Source of the DNA: Modestobacter sp.
GTDB taxonomy: Bacteria; Actinomycetota; Actinomycetes; Mycobacteriales; Geodermatophilaceae
Direction: 5' to 3'
NCBI GenBank assembly: GCA_025966175.1
Contig: JAOPVN010000508.1
Span: 1 to 6,571, forward strand
DNA: 6,571 nt
Below are positions 1 through 5,808 of this stretch, in pieces; within the stretch, counting starts at the first letter, position 1; the number at the start of each line of letters is the position of its first letter. Under the pieces are notes generated by a model, which was not told the DNA's origin, did no database searches, and saw nothing but the letters and a program-made list of their open reading frames with translations. A program made the translations under genes and the position numbers.

Positions 1-42
1 GGCTCCGACGGCGCCCCGGACCCGGTTCCGGTCCGGGCCCCG

Positions 43-1497
43 GTGAGCCCCGGCCGCCGGCGGCTCACCCGCGCGGCCGTCGCCCTGGTGGCGCTCCTCA
101 CCGTCGTGGCCGCCTACTACGTGGGCCTGTACTTCTACGTGGACCGGTCGATCGACCGGGTCGACGCGCTGGTCACCGACGGCCCGGAGGTGCTGGCGCC
201 GCAGCTGCAGGAGTCCGCGCAGACCTACCTGGTCGTCGGCACCGCGCTGCCCGGGCGCACCGGACAGTCCGCGGTCAGCGCGCTCATCGCGCACGTGTCG
301 GCCGGCGGCGACCAGGCGGTCCTGGTCTCCGTGCCGCCGACGGCGCTCAACGACACCCCGACCTGCCGGGACAGCCACGGCGACGTGCGCCCCGCCGTCA
401 CCGAGACGTTCGCCTCCGCGTTGCAGGCCGGCGGGCCGTCCTGCCTCGTCCGCTCGGTGCAGCAGCTCACCGGGCTGCGCGTCGACCACTACCTCGCGGT
501 GGACCTCGGCCGGCTGCCGGGCATGGTCGACGCCCTCGGGGACGTCTCGGTGTGCCTCTCCGAGCCCTCCACGGCCACCGGTGCACAACTGTCGCTGCCG
601 GCCGGGGACAACCGGTTGTCCGGCGACGACGTGCGCGGCTACCTGCGGCCGGGCGGCACCGGCTCCGACGTCACCGGCGCGGCCGCGGCCCAGCGAGAGC
701 AGCTGGTGCTGACCTCCACCCTGCGCACCGCGCTGGGCGCGGGGACGGTCGCCGACCCGCTCACCCTCACCCGGTTCCTCTCCCGCGCCAGTGACGCCTT
801 CACCGTCGATGCCGACACCACGCTCGGCGACGTCCGTGCGCTGGGCGCCACCCTCGGCGACCTGCCCGGTGACGCGGTGGAGCGGACCCAGATGCCGGTG
901 GCACAGGTCGGCTACGTGCCCGCGGGCACCGACCAGGCGGTCCTCGTCGTCGATGCCACCGCCACCCGGGAGCTCTTCGACGCGGTCATCGACGAGGGCC
1001 GGCTGCCGGCCGCCGCGGTGGCGGCGGCGCCGGGCGCACAGGCCTCCGGTGGAGGCACCTCCACGGCGCAGGGCGCCGCCGACTCGCTGCCGGACCCGGC
1101 GCTGACCGACCCGGTGCCCGAGGGGACGACGGTCACCGTGGCCCCCGCCGGGGTCACCCTGGACGTGCTCGACGCCACCGGCGGTGCCCTGACCGCCCAG
1201 GTGGCCGACGGGCTGGCCGCCGTGGGCTTCCGGATCGGCGCCCGCGGCGTCGAGCCGGCCGCGGTGGACCGGACGGTGGTGCGCTACGGCCCCGCGGCCC
1301 TGGAGCCCGCCCGCACCGTGGCCGCCGCCGTCCCCGGCGCGCTGCTGCTGGAGACCGACGAGGTCGGCGGTGCCGTGCAGCTGGTGATCGGGCCGGACTA
1401 CACCGGGCTGAACCCGGTCGACATCGGCACCCCCGTACCGACGACGGCGGCCCCGGCCCCCGTCGAGACGGGGGCCGCGGCCCAGCCCTGCAGCTGA
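43..1497 (+). CDS. LCP (LytR-CpsA-Psr) family protein with LytR_C C-terminal domain, catalytically degenerate
   Basis: The protein has 484 residues from the GTG at 43. A basic start (RRR, residues 5-7) precedes one membrane segment (about 8-31), so the rest should lie outside the membrane. Residues about 61-230 match the LCP fold: TYLVVGT, then QQLTGLRVDHYLAVDLGRLP (140-159), MVDALGDVSVCL and LPAGDNRLSGDD. A low-complexity Ala/Gly/Pro linker (about 322-360) leads to a LytR_C domain (about 362-454: VTLDVLDATG, VADGLAAVGF, ending VIGPDYTG). Active LCP enzymes transfer lipid-linked glycopolymers onto peptidoglycan. By eye, this copy lacks the usual metal-binding Asp residues, the Arg of the sipRD motif and the R-x-R/R-x-x-RQQ arginines. 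Cysteines 108, 134 and 171 resemble those of secreted actinobacterial LCP proteins. The start is uncertain: no ribosome site precedes 43 and the frame stays open to base 1 with coding-like third positions, so the gene may begin outside the window. The family is fairly sure; the activity is doubtful. Confidence 0.8.
   Translation: MSPGRRRLTRAAVALVALLTVVAAYYVGLYFYVDRSIDRVDALVTDGPEVLAPQLQESAQTYLVVGTALPGRTGQSAVSALIAHVSAGGDQAVLVSVPPTALNDTPTCRDSHGDVRPAVTETFASALQAGGPSCLVRSVQQLTGLRVDHYLAVDLGRLPGMVDALGDVSVCLSEPSTATGAQLSLPAGDNRLSGDDVRGYLRPGGTGSDVTGAAAAQREQLVLTSTLRTALGAGTVADPLTLTRFLSRASDAFTVDADTTLGDVRALGATLGDLPGDAVERTQMPVAQVGYVPAGTDQAVLVVDATATRELFDAVIDEGRLPAAAVAAAPGAQASGGGTSTAQGAADSLPDPALTDPVPEGTTVTVAPAGVTLDVLDATGGALTAQVADGLAAVGFRIGARGVEPAAVDRTVVRYGPAALEPARTVAAAVPGALLLETDEVGGAVQLVIGPDYTGLNPVDIGTPVPTTAAPAPVETGAAAQPCS
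1454..1477. terminator. bidirectional hairpin at the convergent LCP/pstB junction
   Basis: Arms 1454-1464 and 1467-1477 are perfectly complementary (CGGCCCCCGTC and its reverse complement) with two bases between them, so about 10 pairs form with a four-base loop. It lies inside the last codons of the LCP gene, about 40 bases past the pstB stop. It could end the pst transcript, and lies too early to end the LCP one cleanly. No U-tract is seen on either strand. Confidence 0.4.
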
Positions 1498-1509
1498 GCG
1501 GAGCTCAGC
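1493..1509. terminator. small hairpin over the LCP stop codon and intergenic gap
   Basis: GCTGAG (1493-1498) pairs with CTCAGC (1504-1509) around a five-base loop. A second small hairpin, GGTTC (1513-1517) with GAACC (1522-1526), covers the pstB stop codon. Both are short, and their use as convergent terminators is only suggested by position. Confidence 0.3.
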
Positions 1510-1515
1510 GGGGGT

Positions 1516-2295
1516 TCACCCGAACCGGCCGGAGATGTAGTCCTCCGTCGCCTTCTCGTCCGGGTTGCTGAAGATCTTCTGGGTCGGGTTGAACTCGACC
1601 AGTCGACCGGGCTGACCGACACCGCTGAGGTTGAAGAAGCCGGTGGACTCGCTCACCCTCGCGGCCTGCTGCATGTTGTGCGTGACGATGACGATGGTGA
1701 ACCGCTCCTTGAGCTCGGTCATCAGGTCCTCGATCGCCAGCGTGGAGATGGGGTCCAGGGCCGAACACGGCTCGTCCATCAGCAGCACCTCGGGCTCCAC
1801 CGCGATCGCCCGGGCGATGCACAGGCGCTGCTGCTGCCCACCGGACAGGCCCGAGCCGGGCCGGGCGAGGCGGTCCTTGACCTCGTTCCAGAGGTTCGCG
1901 CCGCGCAGCGACCTCTCGACCAGCTCATCGAGCTGGGCCTTCTTCAGCCGGCCGCCGTTGAGCCGCACCCCGGCCACCACGTTGTCGTAGATCGACATGG
2001 TCGGGAACGGGTTCGGCCGCTGGAAGACCATGCCGATCTGCCGGCGGACGTCGACCGGGTCGACGTCCGGGCCGTAGAGGTCCTGGCCGTCGATGACGAC
2101 CTTGCCCTCCACCCGGGCGCCGGGGATGACCTCGTGCATGCGGTTGAGCGACCGCAGGAAGCTCGACTTGCCGCAGCCCGAGGGGCCGATCAGCGCGGTG
2201 ATGCTGCGCGGCTCGATGGAGATGTTGACGCCCTGGACGGCCAGGAAGTTGCTGTAGTAGATGTCCAGGTCCGAGACGTCGATGCGCTTGGCCAC
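1516..2295 (-). CDS. pstB: phosphate ABC transporter ATP-binding protein PstB
   Basis: This 259-residue protein is the ATPase of the high-affinity phosphate importer. It acts on the cytoplasmic face of PstC-PstA and hydrolyses ATP to drive uptake. All ABC signatures are intact: Walker A GPSGCGKS (37-44), Q-loop at Gln92 in FQRPNPFP, signature LSGGQQQ (150-156), Walker B LLMDEP (171-176), D-loop SALD (178-181) and switch His206 in VTHNMQQ. The FQRPNPFP and DEPCSALDP wording is typical of PstB rather than other ABC ATPases, and the length is normal for the family. The start is a GTG at 2295 with GGAGG (2308-2304) eight bases ahead of it; the product begins MAKRIDVSDLDIYY. It is the last gene of the pst operon, 25 bp after pstA. 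It ends 18 bp from the convergent LCP gene. No phoU follows, as in many actinobacterial pst operons. Confidence 0.97.
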   Translation of the reverse strand: MAKRIDVSDLDIYYSNFLAVQGVNISIEPRSITALIGPSGCGKSSFLRSLNRMHEVIPGARVEGKVVIDGQDLYGPDVDPVDVRRQIGMVFQRPNPFPTMSIYDNVVAGVRLNGGRLKKAQLDELVERSLRGANLWNEVKDRLARPGSGLSGGQQQRLCIARAIAVEPEVLLMDEPCSALDPISTLAIEDLMTELKERFTIVIVTHNMQQAARVSESTGFFNLSGVGQPGRLVEFNPTQKIFSNPDEKATEDYISGRFG

Positions 2296-2320
2296 AGGGG
2301 TGTCCTCCGGGTCGTTCCGG

Positions 2321-3406
2321 TCAGCGACCGGTCTTGGGGGCGAAGATGCGGCTGATCAGGCGGGCGACGACGTTGAGCGCCATGACCAGGATGATCAGGA
2401 CCAGGGCTGCCGTCCAGGCCCTGTCGATGCCGAACTCGGGCGGGAATCCCGGCTGGGTCAGCTGGTAGAACGAGAAGGTCGGCAGCGTGGTCATCCGGCC
2501 GGAGAACGGGTCCAGGTTGGTCCCGTTGACGAAGCCCGTGGTCACCAGCAGGGGAGCGGTCTCGCCGATGACGCGGGCGACGGCCAGGGTGATCCCGGTC
2601 CCCAGACCGCCGATGGCGGTCGGGATGACGATCTTGAGGATCGTCCGCCACTTGGGCACGCCGAGGGCGTAGCTGGCCTCCCGCAGCTCGTTGGGCACCA
2701 GCTTGAGGACCTCCTCCGACGATCGGACGACGACCGGCGTCATCAGCACCGCCAGGGCGACCGCGCCCATGATCCCGAGCCGGATGCCCGGTCCGAAGAA
2801 GAGTGCGAACAGGGCGAAGGCGAACAGGCCGGCGACGATCGAGGGGATGCCGGTCATCACGTCGACCAGGAAGGTGATCGCCTTCTTCAGCCGGCCGGTG
2901 CCGTACTCGACCAGGTAGATCGCGGTCAGCAGGCCGATCGGTACGGAGATCGCGGCGGTCAGGGCCGTGATGATCACCGTGCCGAGGATGGCGTGGTACG
3001 CACCGCCGCCCTCGCCGACGATGCCCAGCATCGAGGAGTTGAAGAACGCCGAGTCCAGCCGGCCCAGCCCGTTGTCCAGCACGGTGTAGACCAGCGAGAC
3101 GAGCGGGACCATCGCGATCCCGAACGCCGAGGTGACGACCGTGGTGACCAGCCGGTCGGTGGCCTTGCGCCGTCCCTCGACCCGGCGGGCGACCAGGTAC
3201 ACGGCCAGCGTGCCGAGGACGACGCCGTAGACGACGGTGAGCGCGATGCTGAAGCCGGTGAGCGCCGACAGCAGTGCGCCGACGACCACACCGCCCAGGT
3301 AGAGCGCCGCGACGCCGTACCGCGGCAGCCGGCGGTGGGTGCGCACCGGGCCGGGGGAGCCGTTGCCCCCGGTCCCGGACGGGGCGAGGGTGGTCTCGGT
3401 GCTCAT
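2321..3406 (-). CDS. pstA: phosphate ABC transporter permease PstA
   Basis: The product is 361 residues and is one of the two channel subunits of the phosphate importer. The transmembrane core (about 83-350) includes the family's cytoplasmic EAA-type loop, NELREASYALGVPKWRTILK (239-258), followed by IGGLGTGITLAVARVIGETAPLL, which contacts PstB. The region DVMTGIPSIVAGLFAFALF (182-200) is also typical. The protein is longer than the roughly 300-residue enterobacterial PstA because of a polar tail (1-28) and two additional predicted membrane helices (about 30-52 and 53-74) ending in a basic RRVEGRRK turn. The ATG at 3406 is chosen because it shares one base with the pstC stop (TGATG) and has GGAG eight bases upstream, inside the end of pstC. 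This arrangement fits translational coupling. A further 14 codons upstream are open but would lie inside pstC. The operon order is pstS-C-A-B. Confidence 0.95.
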   Translation of the reverse strand: MSTETTLAPSGTGGNGSPGPVRTHRRLPRYGVAALYLGGVVVGALLSALTGFSIALTVVYGVVLGTLAVYLVARRVEGRRKATDRLVTTVVTSAFGIAMVPLVSLVYTVLDNGLGRLDSAFFNSSMLGIVGEGGGAYHAILGTVIITALTAAISVPIGLLTAIYLVEYGTGRLKKAITFLVDVMTGIPSIVAGLFAFALFALFFGPGIRLGIMGAVALAVLMTPVVVRSSEEVLKLVPNELREASYALGVPKWRTILKIVIPTAIGGLGTGITLAVARVIGETAPLLVTTGFVNGTNLDPFSGRMTTLPTFSFYQLTQPGFPPEFGIDRAWTAALVLIILVMALNVVARLISRIFAPKTGR

Positions 3407-4350
3407 CAGTTGGCTCCGGAGAACTCGGCGCGCCGGGTGACGACCCACCGGGCGAAGACGTTGACCACGAGGGTGATCAGGAACAGCGCGAGGCCGCTGG
3501 CGATCAGCGTGTTGACCGCGAGCCCGCTGGACTCAGGGAAGTTCAGGGCGATGTTCGCCGCGATCGTCGAGGGGTTGCTGCTGGAGATCAGGTTGAAGGT
3601 GATCCCGCCGGAGGCCGACAGCACGATGGCGACCGCGAGGGTCTCGCCGAGGGCCCGGCCCAGGCCGAGCATCGCGCCCCCGATGACGCCGGACTTGCCG
3701 TAGGGGAGCACCGCCATCCGGATCATCTCCCACCGGGTGGCCCCCAGTGCCAGCGCCGCCTCGCGGTGCAGCGCCGGCGCCTGGCCGAACACCTCGCGGG
3801 AGATCGCCGAGATGATCGGCAGGATCATCACCGCGAGGACGAGCCCCGCGGTGAGCATGGTCTTGCCGGTGGTGGACGCCGGGCCGGCGAAGAGCGGGAT
3901 GAAGCCCAGGTGCTCCGCGGCCCAGCCGTAGAAGGGCACCATCGCCGGGGCGAGCGCCGCGATGCCCCAGAAGCCGTAGACGACGCTCGGGATGGCGGCG
4001 AGCAGGTCGATGACGTAGCCCATGGTCGCCGCCAGCCGGCGGGGCGCGTAGTAGGTGATGTAGAGGGCGATCGCCACCGCCAGCGGGGTGGCGACCAGCA
4101 GGGCGATCACCGCGGCCACCAGCGTGCCGAAGACCAGCGGCGCCACGTAGCTGGCCAGGCTCTTGCCGTTGGGGAGGTCGGCGGAGTTGGCGGTGAGGGC
4201 CGGCCAGGCCTCGGTGACGAGGAAGACGGCGACGCCGGCGAGGACCAGCAGGATCAGGATGCCGGCGCCGGTCGCGCTGCCGGCGAACACGCGGTCGCCG
4301 AGGCGCCGCGTGGGGCGCGGCGGGCCGGGGGGTGCGCTGGTGGTGGTCAC
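3406..4350 (-). CDS. pstC: phosphate ABC transporter permease PstC
   Basis: The product is 314 residues from the GTG at 4350, close to the usual PstC length. It is the second channel subunit, pairing with PstA. A Pro/Arg-rich cytoplasmic tail (1-20) precedes the first membrane helix (about 24-46), the outer loop and the transporter core. YVIDLLAAIPSVVYGFWGI (112-130) is a PstC hallmark. The EAA-type loop is HREAALALGATRWEMIRMAV (195-214), followed by MLGLGRALGETLAV. The reading frame also has an ATG at 4440 that would add 30 Ser/Thr/Pro-rich residues. I prefer 4350 because GGAG (4360-4357) sits six bases before it, whereas the ATG lies inside a long stem-loop with no ribosome site. The resulting gap to pstS is 125 bp. 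The gene overlaps pstA by one base. Confidence 0.95.
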   Translation of the reverse strand: MTTTSAPPGPPRPTRRLGDRVFAGSATGAGILILLVLAGVAVFLVTEAWPALTANSADLPNGKSLASYVAPLVFGTLVAAVIALLVATPLAVAIALYITYYAPRRLAATMGYVIDLLAAIPSVVYGFWGIAALAPAMVPFYGWAAEHLGFIPLFAGPASTTGKTMLTAGLVLAVMILPIISAISREVFGQAPALHREAALALGATRWEMIRMAVLPYGKSGVIGGAMLGLGRALGETLAVAIVLSASGGITFNLISSSNPSTIAANIALNFPESSGLAVNTLIASGLALFLITLVVNVFARWVVTRRAEFSGAN

Positions 4351-4356
4351 CGATCG

Positions 4357-4360
4357 CTCC
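4357..4360 (-). promoter_or_regulatory. pstC ribosome binding site supporting the GTG start
   Basis: On the minus strand GGAG is followed by six bases (CGATCG) and then GTG at 4350. This is a good Shine-Dalgarno match and spacing. The competing ATG at 4440 has only GC-rich stem sequence in front of it, so this site decides the start. Confidence 0.7.
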
Positions 4361-4411
4361 GTCGAGGTCGTGCTGCGGTGTGCAGGAGAGGTGCTGGGTG
4401 GTCCCGCGCCA

Positions 4412-4452
4412 CGGCGGCCCGGGGTGTCCGATGAGGACATCCCGGGCCGCCG
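4412..4452 (-). terminator. strong pstS-pstC intergenic stem-loop without U-tract (attenuator or mRNA 3' stabiliser)
   Basis: The arms are 4412-4429 and 4435-4452, 18 positions each, closed by a 5-base loop (GATGA on the + strand). They are fully complementary except at one position, which is A opposite C in the pst transcript. After one more mismatch, four further pairs (4407-4410 with 4454-4457) extend the stem. It begins about 20 bases after the pstS stop codon and ends before the pstC ribosome site. No run of U follows, so it is not a classical intrinsic terminator. Actinobacterial genomes often use U-less hairpins. The position between a binding-protein gene and its permease gene suggests partial termination, or protection of pstS mRNA from 3' decay. 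The structure is visible; the role is inferred. Confidence 0.7.
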
Positions 4453-4475
4453 CGGCGTGCGCTGCGAGCCGTCGG

Positions 4476-5591
4476 TCAGCTGGTGACCGTGATGGCGTCG
4501 ATGACCTTCTGCGCCGCCGTCCGCGCGTCGTCGGTGATCGGCGAGCTGCCGGCGTTGTCGGCGGCAGCCTGCTGGCCGTCCTTGCTGATCACGTAGGACT
4601 CGAAGGCCTTGACCGCGTCGGCCTTGGCCTGGTCGGCGTACTCGACGCAGCCGATGTGGTAGCTGACCAGCACGATCGGGTACTCGTCGGCCGAGGTCGT
4701 GGTGCGGTTGACCGAGACGGCGAGGTCGTGCTCACCACGGCCCGCGACGCGGTCGGAGTTGGCCACCACGGCAGCGGCACCCTCCGGCGACGGCGCGACG
4801 AACGTGTCGCCGACCTTGATCTTGGCGATGCCGAGCTGGCCGGCCTGGCTCTCGTCGGCGTAGCCGATCGCGCCGGCGCCGGACTTGACCGCGTCGACCA
4901 TGCCGGACGTGCCGTTGGCGGCCTCGCCACCGCTGGTCGGCCACTCCTCGACCGCACCGGCGGTCCAGACGCCAGTGGCGGCCTTGCCCAGGTAGTCGGT
5001 GAAGTTCTTGGTGGTGCCCGACTTGTCCCCGCGGTGCACCGGGGTGATCGCGGTGCTGGGCAGCGCGGCCCCCGGGTTGTCCGCGACGATCGCCGCGTCG
5101 TTCCAGGTGGTGATCGAGCCGCTGAAGATCCCGGCGATGGTGGCGGGGGACAGGTTCAGGTCCTTGACGCCGTCGAGGTTGTAGACGACGGCGATGGCCG
5201 AGATGTAGTTCGGCAGCTCGAAGGGCCCCGAGGCGCCGCAGCGCGTGGCGGCCTTGGCCAGCTCGTCGTCGGTGAGCGCCGAGTCCGAGCCGGCGAAGTC
5301 GGTGCCGCCGGCCAGGAACTGCTCACGGCCACCGCCGGAGCCGACCGGGTCGTAGCTGAAGGTGACACCGGGCTGCTCGGTGTTGAAGCCGGCCTGCCAG
5401 GCCTGCATCGCGGCCTGCTGAGCGCTGGAGCCCGCGCCGACCAGGTCGCCGCTGAGCTGTGCGGCGGAGCTGCCGCTGGCGGGGGCGTTGCCCGTGCCGC
5501 CCTCGTTGGAGGCCCCGCACGCGGCGAGGGCGAGGGAGCCGGCGAGTGCCGCGGACACAGCCGCGGCGCGCGTCGTGGTGCTGAGCTTCAA
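4476..5591 (-). CDS. pstS: phosphate-binding lipoprotein PstS
   Basis: This 371-residue extracytoplasmic phosphate receptor delivers phosphate to PstC-PstA. The N-terminus MKLSTTTRAAAVSAALAGSL is a signal peptide ending in a lipobox LAAC with Cys25, so the mature protein should be lipid-anchored. A Gly/Ser/Ala-rich tether (26-45) follows. Phosphate-site segments are visible in family order: LVGAGSSAQQ (50-59), GSGGGREQFLAGGTDFAGSD (84-103) and HRGDKSGTTKNFTDYL (186-201). WNDAAI (163-168) and GAGAIGY (238-244) are also typical of PstS. The start is TTG at 5591, preceded by GAAAGG seven bases upstream. The frame runs on without a stop to 5939, but the extra 116 residues cross the PHO box and the end of mshD, lack a signal-peptide character and are not credible. 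It is the first gene of the operon. Confidence 0.95.
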   Translation of the reverse strand: MKLSTTTRAAAVSAALAGSLALAACGASNEGGTGNAPASGSSAAQLSGDLVGAGSSAQQAAMQAWQAGFNTEQPGVTFSYDPVGSGGGREQFLAGGTDFAGSDSALTDDELAKAATRCGASGPFELPNYISAIAVVYNLDGVKDLNLSPATIAGIFSGSITTWNDAAIVADNPGAALPSTAITPVHRGDKSGTTKNFTDYLGKAATGVWTAGAVEEWPTSGGEAANGTSGMVDAVKSGAGAIGYADESQAGQLGIAKIKVGDTFVAPSPEGAAAVVANSDRVAGRGEHDLAVSVNRTTTSADEYPIVLVSYHIGCVEYADQAKADAVKAFESYVISKDGQQAAADNAGSSPITDDARTAAQKVIDAITVTS

Positions 5592-5598
5592 CTCAGTG

Positions 5599-5604
5599 CC
5601 TTTC
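5599..5604 (-). promoter_or_regulatory. pstS ribosome binding site fixing the TTG start
   Basis: GAAAGG is followed by CACTGAG (seven bases) and TTG at 5591 on the minus strand. It places the start exactly one codon before the Lys of the signal peptide (KLSTTTR). An in-frame TTG a few codons earlier has no such site in front of it. Confidence 0.7.
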
Positions 5605-5692
5605 GACAAGGTGCCGCCCGGACGTCGAAGCCGGGCAGGGAGGGGATCGAACGGACACCATGCTGAGCAGTCGAGATGGACGGATCCGGGTC

Positions 5693-5714
5693 CCTCGGTG
5701 AACGCGAGATGAAC
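5693..5714 (-). promoter_or_regulatory. PHO box: two 11-bp direct repeats upstream of pstS
   Basis: On the minus strand, GTTCATCTCGC (5714-5704) is followed directly by GTTCACCGAGG (5703-5693). The first seven bases agree at six positions and the period is exactly 11 bp. Streptomyces PhoP and mycobacterial RegX3 bind tandem 11-bp units beginning GTTCAyC, especially in front of pstS. The box lies about 105 bp upstream of the pstS start, in the only intergenic region serving the operon, and in the correct orientation. I could not find a convincing -10 hexamer downstream. CAGCAT (5665-5660) and CATGGT (5662-5657) are weak candidates only. Confidence 0.75.
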
Positions 5715-5746
5715 GCGTGCGGAGACTTCGGCCACGACTCGGCCGA

Positions 5747-5758
5747 CGACGTACGTCG
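5747..5758. repeat. 12-bp perfect palindrome in the mshD-pstS gap
   Basis: CGACGTACGTCG is a perfect inverted repeat with no spacer, centred between 5752 and 5753. It lies about 33 bp upstream of the PHO box. It could be a dimeric regulator site, but short palindromes of C and G with one TA also arise by chance in GC-rich DNA. No known operator is recognised. Confidence 0.35.
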
Positions 5759-5762
5759 AACG

Positions 5763-5769
5763 GGTGAAC
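5763..5769 (-). promoter_or_regulatory. isolated PHO-like unit GTTCACC
   Basis: A single perfect GTTCACC occurs on the minus strand 60 bp upstream of the near repeat of the PHO box. Its neighbours 11 bp away on either side do not match the unit, so it is at best an accessory half-site. It also sits next to the hairpin that follows mshD. Confidence 0.3.
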
Positions 5770-5778
5770 CGCCGCGTG

Positions 5779-5798
5779 GCGGCCCTCTCCAGGGCCGC
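5779..5798 (-). terminator. hairpin after mshD, probable U-less terminator
   Basis: GCGGCCCT (5779-5786) pairs perfectly with AGGGCCGC (5791-5798) around a four-base loop, starting 10 bases after the mshD stop codon. No U-tract follows. An overlapping alternative, CCGCC (5769-5773) with GGCGG (5778-5782), shares bases with it. The position suggests that it ends the mshD transcript and insulates it from the pst promoter. Confidence 0.5.
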
Positions 5799-5808
5799 GG
5801 CGGGGCGC

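Noticed and set aside
1514..1520. GTTCACC on the + strand near the pstB stop codon
   Set aside because: It is a single unit with no 11-bp partner and lies at a convergent gene end, not in a promoter. It is most simply a chance match.
2261..5666. Very long + strand open frames (2261-3703, 3274-4434, 4332-5666) opposite the pst genes
   Set aside because: They are rich in Arg, Gly, Asp and His, lack domains and ribosome sites, and lie antisense to intact, clearly recognisable pst genes. GC-rich codon use keeps such mirror frames open.
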